Shown in pieces: positions 26,615 through 36,538 of a DNA stretch of 64,000 nt. Both the position numbers and the translations under genes were made by a program. The DNA comes from Paracoccaceae bacterium (GTDB lineage: Bacteria; Pseudomonadota; Alphaproteobacteria; Rhodobacterales; Rhodobacteraceae). The first letter of the stretch is position 1; the number at the start of each line of letters is the position of its first letter. The notes under the pieces are model-generated. The model was not told the origin of the DNA. It did not search any database and worked only from the letters and a program-made list of their open reading frames with translations. Location: NCBI GenBank assembly GCA_022824005.1, contig JAJEBG010000031.1, positions 1 to 64,000 of the forward strand, written 5' to 3'.

Positions 26615-29203
26615 ATGGCGCAAAGTCCAGATGCGTTTGTCCGCCGCCACGATTATCGTCCGTCCGGTTGGCTTGTCGATGAGACTCGTCTCGAGTTTTT
26701 TTTGGCACCTGAATCGACTCGAGTCAAAACCCACATTATCTTCAGGCCTCATGACGCTTTGAAACGCGGGCCCGAGGATTTGCCTCTTAATGGAAAAGAG
26801 TTAAAACTCATTGATGCCTCTATTGATGGTTTTTCTCTTGATCAATCCCTTCTGCAGGAGGCTGAAAATGGCCTCACTCTGACACGGGATCAACTTCCAA
26901 ATAGGCCATTTGAGTGGAGAAGTGAGGTTGAAATCAATCCTCAAAGCAATAGTTCCTTGGATGGTTTGTATATGTCGAAAGGGATGTATTGCACGCAGTG
27001 TGAACCGGAAGGGTTTCGCAGAATCTGTCACTTTCTTGATCGGCCCGATATTCTTTCAAAATTTTCTGTTCGCATTCATGCCCCGTCGCACCCCGTCTTG
27101 TTGTCGAATGGCAATCTTATCAACAGTGCTGAAGGGTTTGCTGAATGGTATGATCCTTGGCCTAAACCTTCCTACTTGTTTGCCTTGGTGGCCGGTGATC
27201 TGGTGGCTATCGAAGATCGGTTTAAAACGATGGGAGGGCGTGATGTCTTGCTGCGCATATGGGTACGTCCCGGCGACGACGAAAACCGATGCGATTATGC
27301 CATGGATGCCCTCAAGCGATCAATGAAGTGGGATGAAGAAAACTATGGTCGCGAGTATGATCTTGATCAGTTCAACATTGTCGCTGTTGATGACTTCAAC
27401 ATGGGGGCCATGGAGAACAAGAGTCTCAACATCTTTAATTCGCAACTTGTATTGGCCAGTCCAGAAACGGCGACCGATACCGACTATGAGAATATTGAGA
27501 GCGTCATTGCCCATGAATATTTCCATAATTGGACGGGCAACCGGATCACCTGCCGAGACTGGTTTCAATTGAGTTTAAAGGAAGGATTGACCGTCTTCAG
27601 AGATCAACAGTTTTCGGCCGATATGCGATCCCGAGACGTAATGCGAATTCAGGATACGCGGCGCCTTCGGGCATCACAGTTTCGTGAAGATGATGGCCCC
27701 CTCGCCCATCCCGTTCGGCCCGATACCTATCGTGAGATCAGTAATTTCTACACCGCGACGGTATACAATAAAGGGGCCGAACTCATTTCCATGCTGCATT
27801 TGATGGTGGGCTCGGGTGGATATAGAAAAGCCCTTGATCTCTACTTTGACCGTCATGATGGAGAAGCCTGCACGGTCGAAGATTGGATTCGGGCCTTTGA
27901 AGACAGTCTGGATATTGATCTCACCCAATTCAAAACTTGGTACAGTCAGTCGGGTACACCGAAGGTCAGCTACCAGACTACGTTTCAGAACAACGAGTTG
28001 CGGCTGACTCTGTCACAACAAACTGATCCCACACCCGATCAACCCGATAAACAACCCCTTGTCATTCCAATCCTCACGGTTTTGTTTGATGAAAAAGGGA
28101 AAGAGGTCGCAGAAGAAAAGTTGTTACTTCTTACCCAATCTGAGCAAACCTTCACGTTTCCGAACCTCAAAAAGTCTCCCCGAATATCCATTTTGCGTCG
28201 TTTCTCAGCGCCCATCATTTTGACCACCACGCCATCAGATGACGACGCCTTGTTTGCACTTCGTTATGAAACCGATACTTTCCGACGTTGGGACGCCGGA
28301 CAGCAACTCTTGCTCAAGTCTTTGAAAGACTCAATCATTCAGGACTCTGAACCTGATCAGAACATCGTCTCCGCCCTCGTCGAATTGGTTCGCGACAAGG
28401 CGCTTGATCCCGCTTTCCGCGCTTTGATGCTGGCCCTCCCCCTTGAAATTGAAGTCCGACAGAAATTGGCATCAGAGGGTTATGTCGTTGACCCTAAGAA
28501 ATTCTTTGACGCCTGTGAAACCCTTTATGATCAACTGGCACAACATTTGGAATCTGAAGCGGTTAACCAATTCCAACACCATGTCAGACCTTCTTCCTAT
28601 TCTCCCGACAGTGGAGCCGCTGGGCAGCGCAGTCTTCTTCTCGCCTTACTGCGTCTCCTTTGCCGTCGAGATGGAGGTCAACAGGCCGAGCAAGTCTATC
28701 GGCTAGCCGACAATATGACCGAGAAAATCGGGGCCCTTCGCGCTCTTCTTGCGATTCGGAAAGGAAGAGATCAACTTGATGATTTTTATCACATATGGTC
28801 TCACGACCGACTGGTATTGGACAAATGGTTCTCATTCCAAATTCTAGAGGCCCATCCTAGCGAAGCGGTTGAGTTGACGAGACGCCTCACCCAACATGAT
28901 GACTTTGATTGGACAAATCCCAATCGTTTCCGCTCAGTCATTGGCGCCTTTGCCATGGGGAATCATGCCGGATTCCACACACAAGATGGAAGCGGTTATA
29001 AATTGTTGGCCGACTGGCTCATCAGGCTAGATAGCAAGAACGCGCAATTGGCGGCCCGCCATTGTGCGGCATTCGAGTCATGGCGACTCTATGACGAGGC
29101 GCGCCAAACCCTCATGGTTGATCAACTGAAGAGAATGCGGGGGATCGAATCGGTATCAAGCGACAGCCGGGAAATGTTGGATCGATTGCTGCAAGATGCC
29201 TAG
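26615..29203 (+). CDS. pepN: Aminopeptidase N
   Basis: An 862-residue M1-family zinc metallopeptidase removing N-terminal residues from peptides in the cytoplasm. The substrate-recognition GAMEN motif is at residues 264-268. The zinc motif HEYFHNW starts at His300, with the third ligand in LKEGLTVFRDQ about 20 residues on. Length and the DUF3458/ARM-like C-terminal half match the proteobacterial PepN. AGGA lies 9 bases before the ATG. It is followed 94 bases later by gatB on the same strand. Confidence 0.96.
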   Translation: MAQSPDAFVRRHDYRPSGWLVDETRLEFFLAPESTRVKTHIIFRPHDALKRGPEDLPLNGKELKLIDASIDGFSLDQSLLQEAENGLTLTRDQLPNRPFEWRSEVEINPQSNSSLDGLYMSKGMYCTQCEPEGFRRICHFLDRPDILSKFSVRIHAPSHPVLLSNGNLINSAEGFAEWYDPWPKPSYLFALVAGDLVAIEDRFKTMGGRDVLLRIWVRPGDDENRCDYAMDALKRSMKWDEENYGREYDLDQFNIVAVDDFNMGAMENKSLNIFNSQLVLASPETATDTDYENIESVIAHEYFHNWTGNRITCRDWFQLSLKEGLTVFRDQQFSADMRSRDVMRIQDTRRLRASQFREDDGPLAHPVRPDTYREISNFYTATVYNKGAELISMLHLMVGSGGYRKALDLYFDRHDGEACTVEDWIRAFEDSLDIDLTQFKTWYSQSGTPKVSYQTTFQNNELRLTLSQQTDPTPDQPDKQPLVIPILTVLFDEKGKEVAEEKLLLLTQSEQTFTFPNLKKSPRISILRRFSAPIILTTTPSDDDALFALRYETDTFRRWDAGQQLLLKSLKDSIIQDSEPDQNIVSALVELVRDKALDPAFRALMLALPLEIEVRQKLASEGYVVDPKKFFDACETLYDQLAQHLESEAVNQFQHHVRPSSYSPDSGAAGQRSLLLALLRLLCRRDGGQQAEQVYRLADNMTEKIGALRALLAIRKGRDQLDDFYHIWSHDRLVLDKWFSFQILEAHPSEAVELTRRLTQHDDFDWTNPNRFRSVIGAFAMGNHAGFHTQDGSGYKLLADWLIRLDSKNAQLAARHCAAFESWRLYDEARQTLMVDQLKRMRGIESVSSDSREMLDRLLQDA

Positions 29204-29233
29204 GCAACGGGGCCAAACCCACGACGATGACAG

Positions 29234-29263
29234 TGGACGGTGGGGCGTTGATGCCTTTATAAT
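29234..29263 (+). promoter_or_regulatory. Possible sigma-70 promoter of gatB
   Basis: TATAAT at 29258-29263 is a perfect -10 box. TGGACG at 29234-29239 is a 4-of-6 match to the -35 consensus at 18-base spacing. It lies 34 bases before the gatB ATG. Confidence 0.4.
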
Positions 29264-29297
29264 TTCTCATCACGACTATTCTTGATAGCAAAAAATA

Positions 29298-30779
29298 ATG
29301 AATGACACGCCAAAAGAACCCACACCCAAAACCATACTGGGTTTAAATAATACAGAATGGGAAATGGTCATCGGACTAGAAGTGCATGCGCAAATCGCTT
29401 CAAAGTCAAAGCTATTCTCCAAAGCGTCGACTGAATTTGGGGCTGAGCCCAATACCAATGTCGATTTGGTCGATGCCGCGATGCCAGGGATGTTACCCGT
29501 GATCAATCAATTTTGTGTCCAGCAAGTTGTTAAGACGGGTTTGGGGTTCGATGCCAAGATCAATCTTTATTCAGTTTTTGACCGCAAGAACTATTTCTAT
29601 CCAGACTTACCACAAGGCTATCAAATTTCACAACTTTACCATCCCATTGTTGGCGCCGGAGAAATTTCGGTTGATATGGGCTCTGAAGGTATTCGAAAGG
29701 TGCGGATAGATCATATCCATCTTGAACAGGATGCCGGTAAATCTTTACATGATATGGATCCCGATCTCTCGTTCGTTGATCTCAATCGGGTTGGCGTCGC
29801 CTTAATGGAAATTGTCTCTTTACCTGACATTCGAAGCCCAGAAGAGGCGGCGTGTTACATCCTCAAATTGCGGCAGATCATGCGCTATTTAGGTACCTGC
29901 GATGGAAATATGCAGAACGGCAATTTGCGCGCCGATGTCAATGTTTCGGTGCGCCAAGCCGGCTCCCATGAATTGGGCACCCGCTGCGAAATTAAGAACA
30001 TGAATTCTACCCGGTTTATCCAACAAGCGATTGATTGTGAAGCCCGACGTCAGATCGCGCTTCTTGAGGACGGCCAATCCGTTGACCAAGAAACCCGTCT
30101 ATTTGACCCCTCTACGGGGATGACCCGATCAATGCGCTCAAAGGAAGAGGCTCATGATTACCGCTACTTCCCCTGCCCAGACTTATTACCTCTCGAGCTC
30201 GATTCGGCTTGGATTGAAAATATCGCTGCCCATCTTCCTGAACTTCCTGACGCCAAAGCGCAGCGTTTCGTCAGCGCGTATGGGCTGACCCCCGACCACG
30301 CGGCAAGGCTAACAGCCGAGCCCGGAATTGCCGATTATTTCGAATCGGTTGCGAGGAATCGGGACGGACGAAAAGTGGCCAATTGGATCATTAATGAATT
30401 GTTCGGCCGCTTAAAAAAAGAAGCATTGTCGATCGAAAACAGCCCATTATCTCCTGAGCAAATGGGAGAAATCATTGATCTGATCGAGAAGGGTGAAGTC
30501 TCTGGGACTATGGCCAAGGATCTTATTGATATCGTCTGGAAAGTCGGCGGCAGCCCCATCAAAGTCGCGGCTGAACGGGGACTGCGGTTATTGACTGACC
30601 CGGGCGCGATTGAGCCGATAGTCAACCAAGTGCTGGCTGAAAATCCGCAGCAGGTCGAACGGGCTCAAGTGAACCCGCGTGTGGCTGGTTTTTTTGTGGG
30701 ACAAGTGATGAAGATGACCAAGGGGCAAGCCAACCCAAAAGAGGTCAGCCGACTCGTCCATCAAAAACTAGGACTTTGA
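29298..30779 (+). CDS. gatB: Asp-tRNA(Asn)/Glu-tRNA(Gln) amidotransferase subunit B
   Basis: A 493-residue subunit of the GatCAB complex, which converts misacylated Glu-tRNA(Gln) or Asp-tRNA(Asn) into the amidated form. The opening [13 protein letters not shown], then [33 protein letters not shown] and EIKNMNS is unmistakable, and the C-terminal YqeY-like helical tail is complete. gatC and gatA are not in the window. There is no clear Shine-Dalgarno before the ATG, although a good -10 box precedes it. It converges on bolA, with only one base between the stop codons. Confidence 0.97.
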   Translation: MNDTPKEPTPKTILGLNNTEWEMVIGLEVHAQIASKSKLFSKASTEFGAEPNTNVDLVDAAMPGMLPVINQFCVQQVVKTGLGFDAKINLYSVFDRKNYFYPDLPQGYQISQLYHPIVGAGEISVDMGSEGIRKVRIDHIHLEQDAGKSLHDMDPDLSFVDLNRVGVALMEIVSLPDIRSPEEAACYILKLRQIMRYLGTCDGNMQNGNLRADVNVSVRQAGSHELGTRCEIKNMNSTRFIQQAIDCEARRQIALLEDGQSVDQETRLFDPSTGMTRSMRSKEEAHDYRYFPCPDLLPLELDSAWIENIAAHLPELPDAKAQRFVSAYGLTPDHAARLTAEPGIADYFESVARNRDGRKVANWIINELFGRLKKEALSIENSPLSPEQMGEIIDLIEKGEVSGTMAKDLIDIVWKVGGSPIKVAAERGLRLLTDPGAIEPIVNQVLAENPQQVERAQVNPRVAGFFVGQVMKMTKGQANPKEVSRLVHQKLGL

Positions 30780-30780
30780 G

Positions 30781-31041
30781 TCACTCAGCGCTGAGATCCA
30801 TGCGCAGCGCATGAATGCGACTCATGGGAAATGGTGAGAGGCAACGATAAACGAGCCGGTGACATTGAACGCGGTTCAATTGCCTAAATTTTTTGGAAAC
30901 GAGTATAAGGCGAAAATGTGTCTCTCCGGTCTCGTTCCAACCTGAATGACCACGATGAAGATGACTCTCGTTTTCAAGAACCAGCTTGATGGGTTCAAAC
31001 TCTTGACGCAACCGATTTTCAATTTCATCTTTTAGCGACAA
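30781..31041 (-). CDS. bolA: BolA family protein
   Basis: An 86-residue BolA/IbaG-type protein, a small class II KH-like fold that partners monothiol glutaredoxins in iron-sulfur trafficking. The conserved core includes SHLHRGHSGW, then ETHFRLILVS and a C-terminal IHALRMDL. The start is a TTG at 31041-31039, with GGGAG 9 bases upstream. It is divergent from the J-domain gene, an arrangement (bolA / J-domain / cobS / cobT) common in alphaproteobacteria. Confidence 0.9.
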   Translation of the reverse strand: MSLKDEIENRLRQEFEPIKLVLENESHLHRGHSGWNETGETHFRLILVSKKFRQLNRVQCHRLVYRCLSPFPMSRIHALRMDLSAE

Positions 31042-31131
31042 AGCATGCGACTCCCGTCAACTCTATTGATTGCGGCCATTCTTCGTCTCATTGTCGTGGT
31101 GTCAAGGAATGGGGGGGCAACAAATCAGCGC

Positions 31132-31160
31132 TTCAAAAACCTCGGCAGAGCCTGTATAAT
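31132..31160 (+). promoter_or_regulatory. Probable sigma-70 promoter of the J-domain/cobST genes
   Basis: A perfect TATAAT at 31155-31160 lies 17 bases after TTCAAA (31132-31137, partial -35 match), placing transcription start about 31 bases before the J-domain ATG. Confidence 0.5.
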
Positions 31161-31198
31161 ACGCCCGGCTTGATGCACAACAACAGAATCACTTGATC

Positions 31199-31783
31199 AT
31201 GTCCAAACCACAAGAATTTGATATATCCATATCAGCCGACAAGAAACGTCGGCAAAAGGGACCGCGTGGCATGTCGGGCGCGGTGGATACGTCCTCACGC
31301 TCCTGTGATCATTCAGAATGCAATCGGAATGCCCGATACCGGGCCCCTAAGTCTCCGGATCGTTTGGACGATTTTTTGTGGTTCTGTCAAAAGCATGTGC
31401 GCGAGTACAATTCAAGATGGAATTTTTTCAATGCTAAACTGGCGGACGAGGATTCCAGTGAAACAAAGCAGAGAAACCGCCAACAAAAAGCATGGTTAAG
31501 GCATGGAGTCGACGATCCATTCGAAATCTTAGGGTCAAAATCCACCCGACAACAAACAGCGGGGAGGAATGTATCACATCTCACGCCTGACGAACGTCGA
31601 GCCATCAAAATTCTTGATGTCAAACCCACTTGGAACAAATCTCAGATTCGTCAACAATATACCACTCTGGTGAAGGATTATCACCCCGACCTGAATAATG
31701 GATACAGAGAAGAAGAAGATCGGCTGAGGATCGTTATTTGGGCTTGGAATCAAATCAAAAATAGCAAACACTTCGCCGATTAA
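31199..31783 (+). CDS. J-domain (DnaJ-class) co-chaperone protein
   Basis: A 194-residue protein with a C-terminal J domain: ILDVKPTWNKSQIRQQYTTLVKDYHPDLN contains the HPD motif that stimulates DnaK ATPase. The first ~130 residues are polar, with a CDHSECNRNARYRAP stretch and WFCQKHVREYN, as in the alphaproteobacterial J-domain proteins always found next to cobS. It lacks the G/F and zinc regions of true DnaJ. The ATG at 31199 follows a good promoter. The gene precedes cobS by about 130 bases and is likely in the same transcript. Confidence 0.88.
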   Translation: MSKPQEFDISISADKKRRQKGPRGMSGAVDTSSRSCDHSECNRNARYRAPKSPDRLDDFLWFCQKHVREYNSRWNFFNAKLADEDSSETKQRNRQQKAWLRHGVDDPFEILGSKSTRQQTAGRNVSHLTPDERRAIKILDVKPTWNKSQIRQQYTTLVKDYHPDLNNGYREEEDRLRIVIWAWNQIKNSKHFAD

Positions 31784-31914
31784 CGCGTTCACATCCAATT
31801 TTGGGAATGAGATGAGGGTCGAGTTCTGACCAGCAGCTTTACCATTTAGTGAACCCAAACATATTGAAACAAGAACCGGCAGAGGAAGTGCCGTCGCATA
31901 GGGAAGGCATCAAC

Positions 31915-32886
31915 ATGAATATCGCCGATGGATTGGTCAAGAGACTCTCCGTACAGGAGGAGTTTGGCATTGACACAAAGATGGAAGTCATGGCTTTCTC
32001 TGAAGCTGATGAACGTGTGCCCGAGCTTGATCTCACTTACAAATTTGACCCCGACACCACTCTAGCGATCCTCGCCGGTTTTGCCTATAATCGTAAAGTT
32101 ATGCTGCAAGGCTATCATGGTACCGGCAAATCCACACATATTGAACAGGTCGCGGCAAGGCTACGTTGGCCATGTGTAAGGGTCAATTTAGACAGTCATA
32201 TTTCGCGAATTGATCTGATCGGAAAAGACCAGATCAAATTGCGCGACGGAAAACAAATCACTGAATTTCAGGAAGGTATACTCCCGTGGTCGTTACGAAA
32301 CCGCGTGGCCTTGGTCTTTGACGAATATGATGCCGGTCGACCGGACGTGATGTTTGTGATCCAACGGGTCCTTGAAGCGGATGGACGATTGACTCTTCTT
32401 GATCAAAATGAGGTCATCAAACCACATCCTCATTTCCGACTCTTTGCGACGACCAATACCGTCGGACTCGGCGATACCACGGGCCTTTATCACGGCACAC
32501 AGCAGATCAACCAAGGGCAAATGGACCGTTGGTCTTTGGTCGCGACTCTGAATTATCTGTCACAAGATGCTGAAACGCAGATCGTTCTATCAAAGGTGCC
32601 CCATTACAATACACAAAAGGGCCGAGACACGATTGCGGCAATGGTTCGGGTCGCCAATCTAACGCGAGTCGCCTTTATGAATGGTGATCTGTCAACTGTA
32701 ATGAGTCCAAGAACTGTCATTGCATGGGCTGAAAATGCCGAGATTTTTCACTCTCATGGTTATGCTTTCCGTCTGAGCTTTCTCAACAAGTGCGACGAAC
32801 TTGAGCGCGCCACTGTCGCTGAATTGTATCAACGTTGTTTTGATGAAGATCTTCCGGAAAGCGCGGTGAGCAACCAAATTGTTTGA
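31915..32886 (+). CDS. cobS: Cobaltochelatase subunit CobS
   Basis: A 323-residue AAA+ ATPase of the aerobic cobalt chelatase CobNST, which inserts cobalt into hydrogenobyrinate diamide during cobalamin synthesis. Walker [10 protein letters not shown] is near residue 65; Walker B is [13 protein letters not shown], sensor motif [11 protein letters not shown]. The ATG at 31915 has GGAAGG 8 bases upstream and gives the usual length; an open GTG at 31849 lacks this. Its TGA overlaps the cobT ATG. No cobN is in the window. Confidence 0.95.
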   Translation: MNIADGLVKRLSVQEEFGIDTKMEVMAFSEADERVPELDLTYKFDPDTTLAILAGFAYNRKVMLQGYHGTGKSTHIEQVAARLRWPCVRVNLDSHISRIDLIGKDQIKLRDGKQITEFQEGILPWSLRNRVALVFDEYDAGRPDVMFVIQRVLEADGRLTLLDQNEVIKPHPHFRLFATTNTVGLGDTTGLYHGTQQINQGQMDRWSLVATLNYLSQDAETQIVLSKVPHYNTQKGRDTIAAMVRVANLTRVAFMNGDLSTVMSPRTVIAWAENAEIFHSHGYAFRLSFLNKCDELERATVAELYQRCFDEDLPESAVSNQIV

Positions 32887-34751
32887 TGGACTCTTGCATG
32901 AACAAGACAAATGAGAGTCAAACCGAAGCGACGGTGGTGGCTTTCAAGAAGGCTCTGACTGAGACCACGCGTACCCTCGCCGGCGATGGTGACCTTGATA
33001 TAAAGTTCACAGCTGAAAAACCGGGAATTGTCGACGATACAGTGCGGCTTCCACATGTCGGAATCCGCGCGACGATTGACGATTTCAAATTGATTCGGGG
33101 TTTGGCTGACAGTTTTGGTTTCAAACGAAAATGGCACAATGCCGAGACCTACCGCCATTATTTGCCGAGCGGAGAACAGGCGCAAGAAATTTATGACAAG
33201 ATGGAAACGGCTCGATGCGATGCCGTTGGGACACGTAAGATGCCCGGCGCGGCGACCAATATCGACACCAAGATTGCCCATGACGCCGACACAAAAGGTT
33301 ATGGAAATGTCTATGAAACCTCAAGCTCGAACCTCTCTGATGCGCTTGGCTACCTCGTTCTTCAACTCGCGACTGGACGTCAACTACCACCAAGTGCCGA
33401 GCGGGTTTTGCAACGGCATCGGTCAGACATTGAACGCACGTTTGAAGGTGAATTAACAACTTTTTGTGAGGCCCTTGAAGATCAGGCACATTTTGCCGAA
33501 CTGACACGGCAACTGATTGGTCATCTGGGTTTTGCCGACCAACTGGGTGATGATCCTGACCTCTCATCATCTGAGGACGGGGATGATGATGACACCTCTC
33601 CTGACGATCATGAACCCGAGAATGAAGGGCAGGAGGAAGGGGAGCAGGGTGATGAAGAGCCGTCTTTTCCCGATGGCCATGATGAGGACATGTCAGCGGG
33701 TGAACATCGGCTCGTTGACGGTGATCCTGATAACGCGGAAGATATTGACCATGCAGAAATGTCGGGTGAGGATTTTCCTGACCAAAAACCGGTCACCTAT
33801 TCAGAAGCCGACCCGAACTATAAGATATTTACTTCGGAATTTGACGAGGAGGTAGGTGCCGAAGAGTTGGCTGAACTTCCCGAATTAGAAAGGTTGCGTA
33901 GCAATCTTGACCAACAGCTTGAACCCTTCAAGGGGGCCGTATCTCGGCTCGCCAATAAACTTCAAAGACGTCTCATGGCGCAGCAAAATCGGCTATGGGA
34001 GTTCGACAAGGATGAGGGAATTCTTGACGCCGGCCGACTCGCGCGCATTGTTGCGACACCGACGACTCCCCTCTCGTTCAAGATTGAGAAACAGACTGAA
34101 TTTCGTGACACAGTCGTCACACTCCTCTTGGACAATTCTGGGTCGATGCGGGGACGGCCTATTTCTATCGCCGCGATCAGTGCCGATATCTTGGCACGCA
34201 CTTTGGAGCGATGCCAAGTTAAGGTGGAAATTCTTGGGTTTACCACCCGCGCATGGAAGGGCGGGCAATGTCGCGAGAAATGGACGGTTGAGGGACGAAT
34301 GCCCAATCCACCTGGCCGTCTAAATGACTTGCGGCATATTATCTATAAAGGGGCCGACTCGCCTTGGCGACGCTCACGGATTCATCTGGGATTGATGATG
34401 AAAGAAGGGTTGCTGAAAGAAAATATTGATGGTGAAGCCTTGGAATGGGCCTATCGACGACTATCGCGCCGTGAGGAAGCTCGCAAGATTTTGATGGTGA
34501 TCTCAGATGGCGCGCCTGTTGACGATTCAACATTGAGCACCAATGCGCCGAATGTGCTAGAACAACATTTGCGCAAAGTCATTGCGATGATAAATCTGCG
34601 TAAAAATGTTGAATTGACCGCCATTGGAATTGGTCATGATGTCACAGGATATTATCAGAGAGCCGTGACCATCGCTGATGTCGAACAACTCGCAGGAGCC
34701 ATGACAGAAGAGTTAGCCTCCCTTTTTGAAACTGGAAAAAGGATGAGGTGA
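32886..34751 (+). CDS. cobT: Cobaltochelatase subunit CobT
   Basis: A 621-residue subunit that forms the CobST chaperone ring. The N-terminal half carries KMPGAATNI and a helical domain, residues ~215-310 are an extremely acidic linker rich in Asp and Glu, and the C-terminal part is a von Willebrand A domain with the MIDAS motif DNSGSM near residue 417. The order and length match CobT of alphaproteobacteria. The start ATG overlaps the cobS stop as TGATG, and its own stop overlaps the next gene in the same way, indicating coupled translation of three genes. Confidence 0.95.
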   Translation: MDSCMNKTNESQTEATVVAFKKALTETTRTLAGDGDLDIKFTAEKPGIVDDTVRLPHVGIRATIDDFKLIRGLADSFGFKRKWHNAETYRHYLPSGEQAQEIYDKMETARCDAVGTRKMPGAATNIDTKIAHDADTKGYGNVYETSSSNLSDALGYLVLQLATGRQLPPSAERVLQRHRSDIERTFEGELTTFCEALEDQAHFAELTRQLIGHLGFADQLGDDPDLSSSEDGDDDDTSPDDHEPENEGQEEGEQGDEEPSFPDGHDEDMSAGEHRLVDGDPDNAEDIDHAEMSGEDFPDQKPVTYSEADPNYKIFTSEFDEEVGAEELAELPELERLRSNLDQQLEPFKGAVSRLANKLQRRLMAQQNRLWEFDKDEGILDAGRLARIVATPTTPLSFKIEKQTEFRDTVVTLLLDNSGSMRGRPISIAAISADILARTLERCQVKVEILGFTTRAWKGGQCREKWTVEGRMPNPPGRLNDLRHIIYKGADSPWRRSRIHLGLMMKEGLLKENIDGEALEWAYRRLSRREEARKILMVISDGAPVDDSTLSTNAPNVLEQHLRKVIAMINLRKNVELTAIGIGHDVTGYYQRAVTIADVEQLAGAMTEELASLFETGKRMR

Positions 34752-36538
34752 TGAATTCGGTGGATAGGAATCAAAATTTAGAACGCCTGCGTGAGGAACT
34801 CAAACGCCTAAAATTGGATGCTTTCTTGGTTCCCGTTGCCGACGCCTATCAAAGTTCCTGGCTCAGCGAACACGACCAAAGGCTCCAATGGCTCACGGGC
34901 TTTACAGGTTCTGCCGGGCTTGGCATTGTCGGCACGGGACGATCAGCTATATTTGTCGATGGCCGATATACCATCCAAGCCCCCCAACAGGTTGACTCGA
35001 AGAATTTTGAGATCCTTGAATACAACAAAGCGAATGTTCTTCAATGGCTGGGAACTCTTGTAGCTCCTGACCATGAAGCCAAATTTTATCTAGGTGTGGA
35101 CCCATGGCTCCATTCCGACCAAGAAATTGAGGAGATCAAGTCAGGCTTGCAAGATTGGCGGATCGTTGCCGTCGAAGCCAATCCTATCGACCAATACTGG
35201 CACCAGCAACCCCCGCCACCGAGCAGCCATTTGTTTGAGCATTCTCAAAAATATGCCGGTCAATCTCGCGACGAGAAAATTAAAATGATGCAGGATTTTA
35301 TGGCAACATGTGAAATCGACGCCATGGTTGCCACTCAATCTGACAACATCGCTTGGCTCTTGAACATACGCGGCCGAGACATACAACACACGCCCATAAA
35401 ACAAGCCTTTGCCATCATCCGGCGCGATGGCGCGGTCACTATTTATACACATATGAATCGGCATCAAGGAGAGGTGGAATGGCTCGGCCATCAGGTCAAT
35501 GTTCGACCATCTGAGGCATTCAACCCCGCGCTAGAGAGTTTGAAGGGTCAGGTATTTGTCGCAGACACAGCCAGTCATGCCGTCGTAAAAAAATTGAAGA
35601 CTCGTTCTGAAGTCAAACTCTGTCGTGGTAGCGATCCTTGCGATCTTGCAAAAGCACAAAAGAACCCTACCCAGATAGCGGGAATCATTGAGGCTCATGA
35701 CCGTGATGGTGTCGCCATGATTGAGTTTCTGACATGGTTCGACGAAACAGCCCCCTCGGGGCGTGTTGATGAGATCGCCGCCGCAGACCAATTGCAATAC
35801 TATCGGCAACAGACTGGCTGTTTGCATGATGTGAGTTTTGATACCATTTCGGCGAGCGGGCCCCACGGTGCCATTATTCACTATCGCGTCACCAAACAAA
35901 CAAACCGTCCACTCTCACAAGGTGAACTCTATCTTGTTGATTCTGGAGGCCAATATCTTGACGGCACGACAGATGTGACACGAACCCTAACAGTCGGTCG
36001 TCCTTCCACACAACATCAACGGTCGTACACTTTGGTTCTCCGCTGTCTGATTGCGCTTGCGAGCCTAAGGTGGCCGCAGGGCACGACAGGCGGTGAGTTA
36101 GATGTGATTGCCAGACAACATCTTTGGCGCGAGGAAATGGATTTCTCGCATGGTACCGGGCATGGGGTCGGTCAATTTCTTGGAGTGCACGAAGGCTCAT
36201 TCAATATATCACCAAAGAACGCCAAATCGATCAAGGAGGGAATGGTTCTGTCTATTGAGCCTGGCTACTATGCCAAGGATGATTATGGTATTCGATTGGA
36301 GAATCTTGCTGTGGTCGAGACGTGTCCTCATCAAGAGAAAAAGACATCACCATTTCTACGTTTCAAGACTCTGACACAGGTGCCCTTTGAACAAAGGTTA
36401 ATTGATATCTCAATGCTAAGCGAGGACGAAAAAGCTTGGCTTGACCGCTATCATTCGGGGGTCTGGAGACGACTCCATGAACGGTGTTCAGACGAGGCAA
36501 GGCAGTGGCTAAAATTGGCCTGCCAACCCCTCAATTGA
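34751..36538 (+). CDS. pepP: Xaa-Pro aminopeptidase (M24B, long form)
   Basis: A 595-residue pita-bread-fold metallopeptidase releasing N-terminal residues before proline. It has two creatinase-like N-terminal domains and a catalytic domain with metal ligands in VDSGGQYLDGTTDVTR (two Asp), SHGTGHGVG (His), SIEPGYY (Glu) and IRLENL (Glu). The long form with two N-terminal domains resembles APP1-type enzymes more than E. coli PepP. It begins with ATG in TGATG overlap with cobT, and its 3' end overlaps the convergent recN by 8 bases. Confidence 0.92.
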   Translation: MNSVDRNQNLERLREELKRLKLDAFLVPVADAYQSSWLSEHDQRLQWLTGFTGSAGLGIVGTGRSAIFVDGRYTIQAPQQVDSKNFEILEYNKANVLQWLGTLVAPDHEAKFYLGVDPWLHSDQEIEEIKSGLQDWRIVAVEANPIDQYWHQQPPPPSSHLFEHSQKYAGQSRDEKIKMMQDFMATCEIDAMVATQSDNIAWLLNIRGRDIQHTPIKQAFAIIRRDGAVTIYTHMNRHQGEVEWLGHQVNVRPSEAFNPALESLKGQVFVADTASHAVVKKLKTRSEVKLCRGSDPCDLAKAQKNPTQIAGIIEAHDRDGVAMIEFLTWFDETAPSGRVDEIAAADQLQYYRQQTGCLHDVSFDTISASGPHGAIIHYRVTKQTNRPLSQGELYLVDSGGQYLDGTTDVTRTLTVGRPSTQHQRSYTLVLRCLIALASLRWPQGTTGGELDVIARQHLWREEMDFSHGTGHGVGQFLGVHEGSFNISPKNAKSIKEGMVLSIEPGYYAKDDYGIRLENLAVVETCPHQEKKTSPFLRFKTLTQVPFEQRLIDISMLSEDEKAWLDRYHSGVWRRLHERCSDEARQWLKLACQPLN